IMG/VR virus record: IMGVR_UViG_3300027708_000304
Span: 1 to 23,307 of that record
Origin: a virus
Direction: 5' to 3' (one strand)
Length of the DNA: 23,307 nt
Positions 13,283-19,597 of the stretch are shown piece after piece. The position numbers and the translations under genes are program-made. Positions within the stretch are counted from its first letter, which is position 1; every line of letters begins with the position of its first letter. The notes beneath the pieces were generated by a model that was not told the DNA's origin, ran no database searches, and worked only from the letters and a program-made list of their open reading frames with translations.

Positions 13283-13858
13283 ATGACTACTCTTGCTGCG
13301 TATCAAGGTGATGGTTGGGCGGTCATAGGTTGCGACTCTAGAGCCACAGACGAAGCTGGAAACATTATGGACCTTGCTACACCAAAGGTCATAGAAAATG
13401 GTCAATATTTAATTGCTGTTGCGGGATCAAGCCGAGGCGGAAACATATTACAATTTGGGTGGAAACCTCCACGTCCACCAGTATCTGACGATTTAAACAC
13501 CTTAGATAAGTTTATTACTACTAAATTCATTCCAGAGATGCGTAAAGTATTTATTGAATCAGGCTTTGATATGAAAGACGACGGCGATGTAGCCATGACC
13601 GACTCAGTGTTTTTAATTGCAGTAAATGGGGTCGTCTATTGGATTAATGAAGATTACTCCTGGGATAGGGATGTTCGCGGGATTTACCATCAAGGTTCAG
13701 GGGGCATTGTTGCCGCTGCTGCTATGACAGCTTTAGGAATTGAAAAGACCAAAACCGCCGCCGCTGCAGAAAAGATAGTTTATAAGTCTGTAGACGTTGC
13801 TACCCAGTGGGATGTATATAGCCACGGCCCTATTGTTGTTAGGACTCAACACTACTAA
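13283..13858 (+). CDS. Proteasome-beta/HslV-like Ntn hydrolase
   Basis: A 191-residue protein that starts MTTLAAYQGDGWAVIGCDSRAT. If Met is removed, the new Thr1 is followed by D17, R19 and T21 at the same positions as in 20S beta subunits and HslV, where Thr1 is the nucleophile and D17 is catalytic. The Lys33 equivalent is probably K34 (TPKV), one place off. LIAVAGSSRGG then matches the A-G strand, and HQGSGGIVAAAAMTAL (residues 136-151) matches the GSG(S/G) serine turn and helix (S129 region). VDVATQWDVYSHGP corresponds to the D166 region. It lacks the long propeptide of actinobacterial PrcB. It could form a self-compartment protease or cap the host proteasome; no ATPase partner is in view. 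GGAG lies 7 bases before the ATG. Confidence 0.75.
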   Translation: MTTLAAYQGDGWAVIGCDSRATDEAGNIMDLATPKVIENGQYLIAVAGSSRGGNILQFGWKPPRPPVSDDLNTLDKFITTKFIPEMRKVFIESGFDMKDDGDVAMTDSVFLIAVNGVVYWINEDYSWDRDVRGIYHQGSGGIVAAAAMTALGIEKTKTAAAAEKIVYKSVDVATQWDVYSHGPIVVRTQHY

Positions 13859-13875
13859 ACTACCTTGGGTTTTAC

Positions 13876-13903
13876 TTGATTTATTCTCGTTGTGTGATAG
13901 TCT
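13876..13903 (+). promoter_or_regulatory. Promoter for the HTH-metallophosphoesterase operon
   Basis: TTGATT at 13876-13881 (4 of 6), 16 bases, then TAGTCT at 13898-13903 preceded by TG at 13895-13896, an extended -10. Downstream is TCGCGACTAC (13911-13920) and a strong GAGGAG ribosome-binding site before the ATG at 13934. The leader shares its order of elements with the one before 13283. Confidence 0.5.
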
Positions 13904-13933
13904 AATCTCATCGCGACTACGACGAGGAGAATC

Positions 13934-14167
13934 ATGCTCGAGGCACTAACCAAACATTTATATAACGAAACAACAGGATGTGTTGTTGCGCAATGGATAA
14001 TCAAATTAAGCATTGAAGAACAAGAGGCTTTTGCATCTATTAAAGAGAAAAGCGCAAGAGTTAAAATAGCATCTTTATATTCAGACCTTAGTAAAGAAAC
14101 CGAATTACCATTTAAATTAACTGCTTTCCGTTCACATATGAGGGGCTACTGTACATGTCAAAATTAA
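13934..14167 (+). CDS. Small helix-turn-helix-type protein
   Basis: A 77-residue helical protein. After a first helix (ALTKHLYNE), helices follow at residues 26-40 and 45-54, then LPFKLTAFRSHMRGYCTC (58-75). That end, with a turn, a helix carrying R-x-H-x-R and a C-x-C finish, resembles the recognition-helix end of small actinophage HTH proteins, where L-x-x-H-x-x-G-x-C-x-C is common. It therefore may bind DNA, possibly as a terminase-small-subunit-like or repressor-like protein. It is first in its unit behind a good promoter and GAGGAG site, and its stop overlaps the phosphoesterase gene by 13 bases. Confidence 0.65.
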   Translation: MLEALTKHLYNETTGCVVAQWIIKLSIEEQEAFASIKEKSARVKIASLYSDLSKETELPFKLTAFRSHMRGYCTCQN

Positions 14168-15354
14168 ATGCATTAGGAAAAGCATTAATTAATGCTGACC
14201 TTAACGGCGCAGAGGAAGAAATTAAACGCACTAACACGCCCCCTGAGTATAGAGCGCGTATGGATATTGGCCCTGATGGTGGTTATTTTGTTTCTACGCC
14301 TCGCACAGCAGGTGAGCTTCCTGATGCAGCAGAGATGTTTAAAGACTTTAATCTTGATCCAGAGGTATGGACAGTTATTAGTATTAGGAAAAGCCGTTGG
14401 CAGACCTTTAACGGTGATTGGCTAGAAGCTGCCCGTGTAAATGTAAAACCCGCAAGTACGTCACATGGCATGGATATAGATTACAATGCATTAGTTACAG
14501 AAGTTGTTAAATGGAAACCAGGAAAAACAGAAGCGCATACAGGCCCTTTATACGCAGTGTACGCAATAGGTGATACACAGTATGGTAAGGACGCAGGTGG
14601 GGGGACAGAAGCCACAGTGTTGCGCGTGCTTACAGGTATTGATGAAGCAGTTGCGCGCCATAAAGAGTTGTTAAAAACAGGACGCAACATAGGGACAGTT
14701 GTACTCCCACAGTTAGGTGATTGCATCGAGGGTAGTGCGTCACAACATGGCAAAGTGTTAGGGCGCAGTGACCTTGGGGTTACCCAACAGGTGCGCATAG
14801 GACGTCGTGTGTTGATGGCTTGGATTAAAGCGTTTGCGCCTTTATGTAAAGAGTTAATCATTCCAGTAGTGCCAGGAAACCATGATGAACCACACCGCAT
14901 TATGATGACTGACCCAATAGATTCATGGCAAATTGAAGTGGTTGCTGCAGTGCAAGATGCGTGCGCAGAAAACCCAGCGCTTTCACATGTTAAGTTTTAT
15001 TATCCAAAACCAGACCATCAAACTTTAGCACTTGACTTAGGTGGAACTATTTTAGGTTTAGCGCACGGTCATCAAGCAAAAGATATGGGTAAGTGGTTGC
15101 ACGGGCAAGCTACAGGAAGAACTCCAGTAGGTTCAGCCGACGTTTTATTAACAGGTCACTTTCATCATTTCCGCGCAGACCAAATTGGCCCTCGTTTATG
15201 GATTCAAGTGCCCGCTATGGATGGCGGTAGTGCTTGGTTCCGTGACAAGAGCGGGTTGGAATCGCCTACAGGTATTGTTTCCTTGGTGGTTGGGGACGGA
15301 TATGACCCACGACGAGATTTAGCAGTTTTAGCAGGAGAACACCGAGTACCATAG
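14155..15354 (+). CDS. Calcineurin-like metallophosphoesterase
   Basis: A 399-residue protein. Residues 1-130 form an N-terminal region with strands (GPDGGYFVSTPR, WTVISIRKSRWQTFNGDWLEA) often seen ahead of the catalytic domain in phage members. The catalytic domain has the motif order GDTQ (139-142), GDCIEG (188-193), GNHDE (241-245), AHGHQ (303-307) and TGHFHH (333-338), giving all Asp/Asn/His ligands of the two-metal site. These enzymes cleave phosphomonoesters or phosphodiesters; the substrate cannot be read from sequence, and DNA-processing (Mre11/SbcD-like) or nucleotide hydrolysis are both possible. No SbcC-like partner is seen. It overlaps the HTH gene upstream and is 4 bases from the next gene. 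Confidence 0.88.
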   Translation: MSKLNALGKALINADLNGAEEEIKRTNTPPEYRARMDIGPDGGYFVSTPRTAGELPDAAEMFKDFNLDPEVWTVISIRKSRWQTFNGDWLEAARVNVKPASTSHGMDIDYNALVTEVVKWKPGKTEAHTGPLYAVYAIGDTQYGKDAGGGTEATVLRVLTGIDEAVARHKELLKTGRNIGTVVLPQLGDCIEGSASQHGKVLGRSDLGVTQQVRIGRRVLMAWIKAFAPLCKELIIPVVPGNHDEPHRIMMTDPIDSWQIEVVAAVQDACAENPALSHVKFYYPKPDHQTLALDLGGTILGLAHGHQAKDMGKWLHGQATGRTPVGSADVLLTGHFHHFRADQIGPRLWIQVPAMDGGSAWFRDKSGLESPTGIVSLVVGDGYDPRRDLAVLAGEHRVP

Positions 15355-15358
15355 GCTT

Positions 15359-15889
15359 ATGGCTACCCATCAAAATACCCAGAACCTTGGCGCTGGTGGT
15401 ATGTATGGAACCAATACCGTTTACGGCGGTGGCGGTGTTCCTGTTGCGCGTTCTGAATTAGACTTTTTACGTTTAGGTGTTGGCCGTACCCCACAAGCAG
15501 AATATCCTGATGGATACCTTGGAACTATTCGCACACGTAGAGATGATAGAGGTCGTGCCTCTAGTACATCAGACACCGTGCTTAATGCATTAAAAGTGCG
15601 CGTCGGTCAACGGTCTTACCAGCGTGGTGTTCACCGCGGTGAGCGTATTGACGTACAAGATTATTACTATCCAGATGGATTAGAAAACACACGTGGCATC
15701 GCGCGCCAGATGAAAGGCAAGCGGGTAGGAAACACAGTTTTAGTACAACGTAACGTAGAGAATGCAATGGCTGCCCCTGCGCCACATCTACCAAACGATG
15801 GTAAAGCAAACATGCGTAGTACTGCACCTTTGGCATTAGACAAGCGCCGTGTTGATCAAATGGCTCGTATGAGAACGCCGTGGAAATAA
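15359..15889 (+). CDS. Hypothetical basic, Gly-rich protein
   Basis: A 176-residue protein with no recognised family. The N-terminus is Gly/Thr/Asn-rich (LGAGGMYGTNTVYGGGGVP). The middle is Arg-rich (TIRTRRDDRGRAS, then VRVGQRSYQRGVHRGERIDVQDYYYPDG), and the end carries LDKRRVDQMARMRTPW. The composition is basic and probably largely extended. It begins 4 bases after the phosphoesterase stop and leads a run of eight small genes. Such proteins in phages are often minor virion or virion-assembly components, but no sequence feature here proves it. Confidence 0.7.
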   Translation: MATHQNTQNLGAGGMYGTNTVYGGGGVPVARSELDFLRLGVGRTPQAEYPDGYLGTIRTRRDDRGRASSTSDTVLNALKVRVGQRSYQRGVHRGERIDVQDYYYPDGLENTRGIARQMKGKRVGNTVLVQRNVENAMAAPAPHLPNDGKANMRSTAPLALDKRRVDQMARMRTPWK

Positions 15890-15890
15890 T

Positions 15891-16124
15891 ATGAATCTTA
15901 ATCAAGGGCAATTTCCTCCCGATAAAAATGTGCGCGAAGAGAACGTAGTAAGGGTTATTCGTCCAAAAGCTCAAGTTAACTATTCTAAAGAGAAAAACAC
16001 ATTGCTTCGTGGCCCGCACCATATACCCCTTAAAGGCCCTGATCGCCTATCAGGCAGAGGTAAAGCCTCAGAGGTAGCAAACATTCTTGGAGCTATTAGA
16101 GAGGCACACAGCCCTAATGACTAG
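15891..16124 (+). CDS. Small hypothetical protein
   Basis: A 77-residue, Pro/Arg/Lys/Asn-rich protein (QFPPDKNVREENVVRVIRP, HHIPLKGPDRLSGRGK) with a short helix at the end (ASEVANILGAIREAH). It has no cysteines and no known motif. It starts one base after the stop of 15359, with GGAAAT as a modest ribosome-binding site, and overlaps the next gene by 8 bases. Gene linkage is the main support. Confidence 0.6.
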   Translation: MNLNQGQFPPDKNVREENVVRVIRPKAQVNYSKEKNTLLRGPHHIPLKGPDRLSGRGKASEVANILGAIREAHSPND

Positions 16125-16476
16125 ACACGCAGACGGAGTATATAACCGACGCCCTTGGGTTGCCCCAACAGAGGCCGCAATGCCCCCACAGGAATACATT
16201 GGCCCTTTTGCTAGTAATCAAGAACGGTTATTAAGCCAATCATTAGCAGCATGGACTATGAGCGCGGCAGAGATCCAAGAGTACGTGCGCCCTCCGCTAC
16301 CTCAAATTAAAATGTTTCCACCTCGTTTTGGATATAGCGAGCATGAAATTGGCATTGAAGACTTGGTTGACTTGCGCCGTACTTTGATGGGCACACAGCG
16401 CGTAGAATCAGATTTCAGCCAGACTCCAAATACACAAGAATCTACTAGCACTAACTCACTAGGAGGTACCATCTAA
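16117..16476 (+). CDS. Hypothetical protein
   Basis: A 119-residue protein. The ATG at 16117 is preferred to an in-frame TTG 30 bases upstream because the extra residues would lie wholly inside the upstream gene, and GAGAGG (16099-16104) is the nearest purine-rich site. The sequence has a Pro-rich start (NRRPWVAPTEAAMPPQEYIGP), a helix with LAAWTMSAAEIQEYV, a Pro-rich linker, an acidic helix (IGIEDLVDLRRTLMG) and a Ser/Thr/Asn-rich tail. I do not recognise it. The next gene starts on the TAATG overlap with an AGGAGG site inside its last codons. Confidence 0.65.
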   Translation: MTRHADGVYNRRPWVAPTEAAMPPQEYIGPFASNQERLLSQSLAAWTMSAAEIQEYVRPPLPQIKMFPPRFGYSEHEIGIEDLVDLRRTLMGTQRVESDFSQTPNTQESTSTNSLGGTI

Positions 16477-16616
16477 TGGGACGTAGTAACGAAGACTTTC
16501 ACGAAGGTAAAGACACTAAAAGAAATATGGGTCAAACCAGCGGCGATAAAAAGACTAAAAACGATAAAATTGCAGATGATTGGGGTTATGAGGGCGGGGA
16601 CCAAAATGACTACTGA
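16476..16616 (+). CDS. Very small charged protein, 46 aa
   Basis: A 46-residue product, MGRSNEDFHEGKDTKR at the start and ending in an acidic/Gly/Tyr tail (ADDWGYEGGDQNDY). It is highly charged and lacks hydrophobic core residues, so it is likely disordered. Evidence for being a gene: a perfect AGGAGG site at 16461-16466, a TAATG junction upstream, and an 11-base overlap with the next gene. The function is unknown. Confidence 0.6.
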   Translation: MGRSNEDFHEGKDTKRNMGQTSGDKKTKNDKIADDWGYEGGDQNDY

Positions 16617-16839
16617 TCCAGGTTTATATACAGATAGCACAGGTGAAAGTATGGCGGGGGCTACAGACGTTAGCCTTGAGACCCAACGCGCCCTAGAAAA
16701 AACTATGTATAACGGGGACCGCGCTTGCAAAGCCTGTGGTACACAGATAGACCCTGTACAATCGTTGATGAACCAAGATGTATGCCCTTCCTGCTCGCGC
16801 CGGAAAAAGCATTCACTAGTGAAAGGACGAATGGCATGA
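16606..16839 (+). CDS. Small zinc-ribbon protein
   Basis: A 77-residue protein. The ATG at 16606 is chosen because GGGCGGGG lies just upstream and the preceding gene ends 11 bases inside it; an in-frame TTG at 16570 would overlap that gene far more. Residues 1-35 are Thr/Ser/Glu-rich. The ribbon has C41-x2-C44 (ACKACGTQ) and C60-x2-C63 (VCPSCSRR), and the tail is basic (SRRKKHSLVKGR). A basic tail after a zinc ribbon suggests nucleic acid contact. The function is otherwise unknown. Confidence 0.7.
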   Translation: MTTDPGLYTDSTGESMAGATDVSLETQRALEKTMYNGDRACKACGTQIDPVQSLMNQDVCPSCSRRKKHSLVKGRMA

Positions 16840-17045
16840 CCGTTCGCAAAGCAATGTCAGAAAACACAGCACTTGAAATGGGCGCAACCGACGGTAAGTA
16901 CCGTAAGCGTCGTCCAAATACAACAGTTGCTCCAGGCATGGGCGATCAAGACGTGGTTAAGAACCGCGCTGGTCTACACCCATACATGAATTACGGTTTC
17001 ATTAACTCAGAAGAAACTGTTCAGGTTAACCCAGCAGGTAACTAA
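16836..17045 (+). CDS. Small hypothetical protein
   Basis: A 69-residue protein starting at the ATGA overlap with the zinc-ribbon gene; a longer in-frame reading from upstream is rejected because it would run through the zinc ribbon's own codons. AAAGGA lies 9 bases before the start. The sequence is basic in the middle (DGKYRKRRPNTTVAPG) and ends GFINSEETVQVNPAGN. Its codon use resembles the 12885 gene, leaning to C-ending codons. The function is unknown. Confidence 0.65.
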   Translation: MTVRKAMSENTALEMGATDGKYRKRRPNTTVAPGMGDQDVVKNRAGLHPYMNYGFINSEETVQVNPAGN

Positions 17046-17260
17046 TGGGAATTTTAAAATACGTACCGCGTCGCGATGGCGCACATAGAGCAGTTAAAAT
17101 TGATAACAGCCTTAATGAAATGGGTTACGCTTTAGCTTCACGTTTAGGCGATAGCCCAGAACAAGCAATTAGGCGCCGCAGAGCTGCAGGAGATCCTAAA
17201 GCCGTTCCAACCGGTTCAGATGGCAAGAAATTAACTTCTAAAAAACCTAAACAAAACTAA
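17045..17260 (+). CDS. Small basic hypothetical protein
   Basis: A 71-residue protein joined by TAATG overlaps on both sides. It starts MGILKYVPRRDGAHRAVKI, has a helix with SPEQAIRRRRAAG, and ends Lys-rich (GKKLTSKKPKQN). It is strongly basic. No family is recognised; small basic proteins of this kind can be nucleic-acid-binding or virion-associated, which is inference. Confidence 0.62.
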   Translation: MGILKYVPRRDGAHRAVKIDNSLNEMGYALASRLGDSPEQAIRRRRAAGDPKAVPTGSDGKKLTSKKPKQN

Positions 17261-17565
17261 TGGGTCGTCCGCTATCGGGCAAGACCGAACCTAAAGGCCG
17301 ACCTTCATTTATTGATAGATTTTCACCTGGGGGTAAATATGAACCTGTTTCAGAAGCGCAGTTTGCTAACGTAACCGCCCCTGTAGAAAATAACAACGTT
17401 AATGCTGGTTCACCAGCAGTAGCCGATGAGGACGACTCTAAATTGATTGCGGCAGCACGTGCCCAAGCAGAGGCTAAGCGCCAGCATAAAATAAAAACAG
17501 CAGCAGATATGGAAGCGGCTAGAAAGAAAGCAATAGCAGACTTAAAAGCTAACAAAAATAAGTAA
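17260..17565 (+). CDS. Hypothetical protein with Ala/Lys-rich C-terminal helix
   Basis: A 101-residue protein. The first 60 residues are Pro/Gly/Asn-rich and probably disordered (GRPLSGKTEPKGRPSFIDRF). Residues 61-101 form one long helix rich in Ala, Lys and Glu (LIAAARAQAEAKRQHKIK and further to KAIADLKANK) that could make a coiled coil. It is the last of the eight coupled small genes begun at 15359. The function is unknown. Confidence 0.62.
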   Translation: MGRPLSGKTEPKGRPSFIDRFSPGGKYEPVSEAQFANVTAPVENNNVNAGSPAVADEDDSKLIAAARAQAEAKRQHKIKTAADMEAARKKAIADLKANKNK

Positions 17566-17583
17566 TACACGCTAAACTAGCGT
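17549..17583 (+). promoter_or_regulatory. Possible promoter with a palindrome over the -10 box
   Basis: CTAACA (17549-17554) and TAAACT (17573-17578), 18 bases apart, are weak -35/-10 matches. The -10 lies inside the inverted repeat ACGCTA-AAC-TAGCGT (17569-17583), which could be a repressor site or a small hairpin. GACTAC (17602-17607) follows before the ATG at 17611, as in two other leaders of this window. Confidence 0.3.
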
Positions 17584-17610
17584 ACTCGCACACTTCGATA
17601 GGACTACAAC

Positions 17611-18174
17611 ATGGTACTTGATTTAAGCGTTTTAAAAGACAATAATGTAAACCCTAATGAGCCTATGATGCGGCTATTGGTGTGCAAAAAGTGCAAGAGT
17701 ATTGAAGAAGTACCTGATTATGACGGGCCAGAAGGCGGTATCAATAGCGCCGAGTACGACCATTCGCTTCGTTTCTTTATTGACCAGCATATGGAAAAGG
17801 GTTGCAGCAAAGACCATTGGATTATGTACAACCTTCCAACTAAATATTGGATTATTCCTAAAGTTAAATCTAGTATTGAAAAACAAATACAAGAAGGCGC
17901 GCAAGGCCTTGATGTGTTTGGTACTAATTTTTATGCAACTAAAGCCAATTTCACCTCAGATGCTATGTCTTGTTGGATCAAGCACAACCAAACCAAAGAT
18001 TGTAGCGACTACAAAACCCCTCGTATGATGTTAAAGCCTGATACCGCCGCCGAACGAAAAGAAGCTGGTATGGAAAAAGAAGCTAAAGGGCCAAAGGTAT
18101 ACCTATGCGACTTCTGCCCAATAAAGAGTATTGTGCAAGAGAAGGCCTATACTAAGAAGGGTTTATATAAGTAA
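17611..18174 (+). CDS. Cys/His-rich hypothetical protein
   Basis: A 187-residue protein. The N-terminal part has C25-x2-C28 (VCKKCKS), H60 and C65 (QHMEKGCSKDH), fitting one zinc site. The C-terminal part has C121, C131 (DCSDYKTPRMM) and C166-x2-C169 (LCDFCPIK), fitting a second. Between them lies a helical region. No catalytic motif is visible. It has weak ribosome-binding sequence (AGGACTACAAC) but follows a possible promoter. I do not recognise a named family. It may be a nucleic-acid-binding accessory protein; this rests only on the metal sites. Confidence 0.75.
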   Translation: MVLDLSVLKDNNVNPNEPMMRLLVCKKCKSIEEVPDYDGPEGGINSAEYDHSLRFFIDQHMEKGCSKDHWIMYNLPTKYWIIPKVKSSIEKQIQEGAQGLDVFGTNFYATKANFTSDAMSCWIKHNQTKDCSDYKTPRMMLKPDTAAERKEAGMEKEAKGPKVYLCDFCPIKSIVQEKAYTKKGLYK

Positions 18175-18193
18175 GAAGCAATATACTAATCAC

Positions 18194-19126
18194 ATGGATA
18201 TCTACTCATCACTAGCCGCTAAGGCTTTGCCAGTATCCATAGAGCCGTCTGAAACTTCTTATTTTAGCGCCCCAGGGGCTGGTCTAGACCCTAGATTGTT
18301 TAGAAGCAACAAGCTAGTTCCTTCTATTCGTTCTTCTATTTTACGCGTTTTATTTGACCATTTACGCACCCATTACTACAGCCCAGACAATTATGTACAC
18401 GTATGGCTAGCGGGCTCGGCAATAAGTTACCAATGGTCTGCTGCTCGTAATCCAGTAGATTTAGATTGTTTAATTGGGGTTAACTATTTAATGTTTAGGC
18501 AGTCTAACCCAGAATACAAAGCATTAAGCGATAAGCAAATTGCAGATATGTTTAACACAGATTTTAGAGAAGCTTTGCACCCATTAACTAAAAACTTTAT
18601 GGGCGCCTACGAACTTACTTTTTTTGTAAATGTTAGACCAGATATTCGTTCTATAAAGCCGTACGCTGCCTATTCATTAACTAATGATGATTGGACGGTT
18701 CAACCTGAATTAAAAGCGCCCCCTCGCAATAGAGCGTGGGAAGACCGAGTTGCTAAAGATACTTCTAAAACTACAGAAATCTTATCTAGATACTCAGCCG
18801 CGCTTACTTCACTGGGAAGCGCCACAACAGATACGGCACGCAGAAACGCTGAGGCTGCCCTAAAGCTTGCTGTAGAGCAAGGTGCCGCATTATTTGATGA
18901 AATCCACCACGGAAGAACATATGCATTTAGTCCAGGTGGCCAAGGTTATATGGATATGTATAACTATAGGTGGCAAGCGGGTAAATCTGCTGGTATTGTT
19001 CAAGCCTTGCGTCAATTAAAAGATGTATCTACTAAAGGGCGTAAGTCATTTGAAGAGTCAACGTACGGTATGGAACTTCCAGATACAAGTGTTCTAATAA
19101 GAAGGGCACTTGGCGCTAAACGATAA
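18194..19126 (+). CDS. Nucleotidyltransferase-fold protein
   Basis: A 310-residue protein; the ATG at 18194 is used because an earlier in-frame start (18131) would overlap the upstream gene and adds a basic stretch with no counterpart. The key feature is VHVWLAGSAISYQW (68-81) followed by NPVDLDCLIGV (86-96): G74-S75 and D89-x-D91, the hG[G/S] ... DhDh signature of the polymerase-beta-like nucleotidyltransferases. A later strand (YELTFFVNVRPDI, 139-151) may supply the third acid. The C-terminal 130 residues are helical. Substrates in this fold range from nucleotides and tRNA to proteins and antibiotics, so none is assigned. It is 15 bases before the HAD-like gene and probably in the same unit. 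Confidence 0.72.
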   Translation: MDIYSSLAAKALPVSIEPSETSYFSAPGAGLDPRLFRSNKLVPSIRSSILRVLFDHLRTHYYSPDNYVHVWLAGSAISYQWSAARNPVDLDCLIGVNYLMFRQSNPEYKALSDKQIADMFNTDFREALHPLTKNFMGAYELTFFVNVRPDIRSIKPYAAYSLTNDDWTVQPELKAPPRNRAWEDRVAKDTSKTTEILSRYSAALTSLGSATTDTARRNAEAALKLAVEQGAALFDEIHHGRTYAFSPGGQGYMDMYNYRWQAGKSAGIVQALRQLKDVSTKGRKSFEESTYGMELPDTSVLIRRALGAKR

Positions 19127-19141
19127 TCGGAGAACTAAATC

Positions 19142-19597
19142 GTGGCAATATTAATGTTTGTAGACGGCGTACTGCGTAGCAGTACAGGTTCGCCTATTCG
19201 TCAAGGCTTTTCTTTATATAGAACCTTAAAAGAAAAAGACCAAGTTTTCCTTTTGTGCTCCCATAAAGTTAAAGACGACCGTTGGCTACGGGAAAATAAA
19301 ATCAATTTAGTGGACGACCTTGTTGGCCCTGACCTACCTTCTACTACTGAATGGGTGGAGTGGCGCCAAGTAGAATACTGCCGTGGTAGAGGCCAGGTCG
19401 ATTACGTAGTAACCTCTGACCCTAAGTTAGCAGCCAAACTATTAGAATCTGGTATTACAGCCCTTATGTTCTTACAGCCTATTTATATAAGCGAACGTTT
19501 TAGGCCAGATAGTAGAGACGGCAGACGAAGCTGGAGAGACATTACTGATGAGATTTCTCGTCAGCAAGCGCTATATGCGGGAGACCACCGTATTTAA
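19142..19597 (+). CDS. HAD-like protein lacking the nucleophilic aspartate
   Basis: A 151-residue protein starting at GTG 19142, with GGAG 9 bases before it. The first strand LMFVDGVLRSS (residues 4-14) has the D-G-V-L of HAD motif I, but the first Asp of D-x-D-G is Phe6, so the usual phosphoenzyme cannot form. QVFLLCSHK (34-42) fits the motif II strand, with S40 near the usual Ser/Thr. VDYVVTSDPKLAAKLLESG (86-104) resembles the HAD strand and helix before the motif IV acids. The C-terminal 40 residues are charged. Its stop overlaps the start of 19597 by one base, implying coupled expression with that protein. It may be a binding or regulatory version of the fold. The HAD assignment is moderate. 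Confidence 0.6.
   Translation: MAILMFVDGVLRSSTGSPIRQGFSLYRTLKEKDQVFLLCSHKVKDDRWLRENKINLVDDLVGPDLPSTTEWVEWRQVEYCRGRGQVDYVVTSDPKLAAKLLESGITALMFLQPIYISERFRPDSRDGRRSWRDITDEISRQQALYAGDHRI

Noticed and set aside
14481-14900. 139-codon open frame on the minus strand
   Set aside because: It is antisense to the metallophosphoesterase catalytic domain, whose motifs are intact; the translation is low-complexity Ser/Pro/Thr-rich and shows no family.
15582-16022. 146-codon open frame on the minus strand
   Set aside because: It runs antisense to two coupled + strand genes, has no ribosome-binding site or family resemblance, and would be the only minus-strand gene in the window.
16725-16835. Longer start for the 16836 gene
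   Set aside because: The extra 37 residues lie out of frame over the CxxC ribbon of the 16606 gene; AAAGGA and the ATGA overlap support 16836.
18131-18193. N-terminal extension of the nucleotidyltransferase-fold gene
   Set aside because: It would overlap the 17611 gene by 44 bases and adds a basic peptide unrelated to the fold; the ATG at 18194 is the simpler start.
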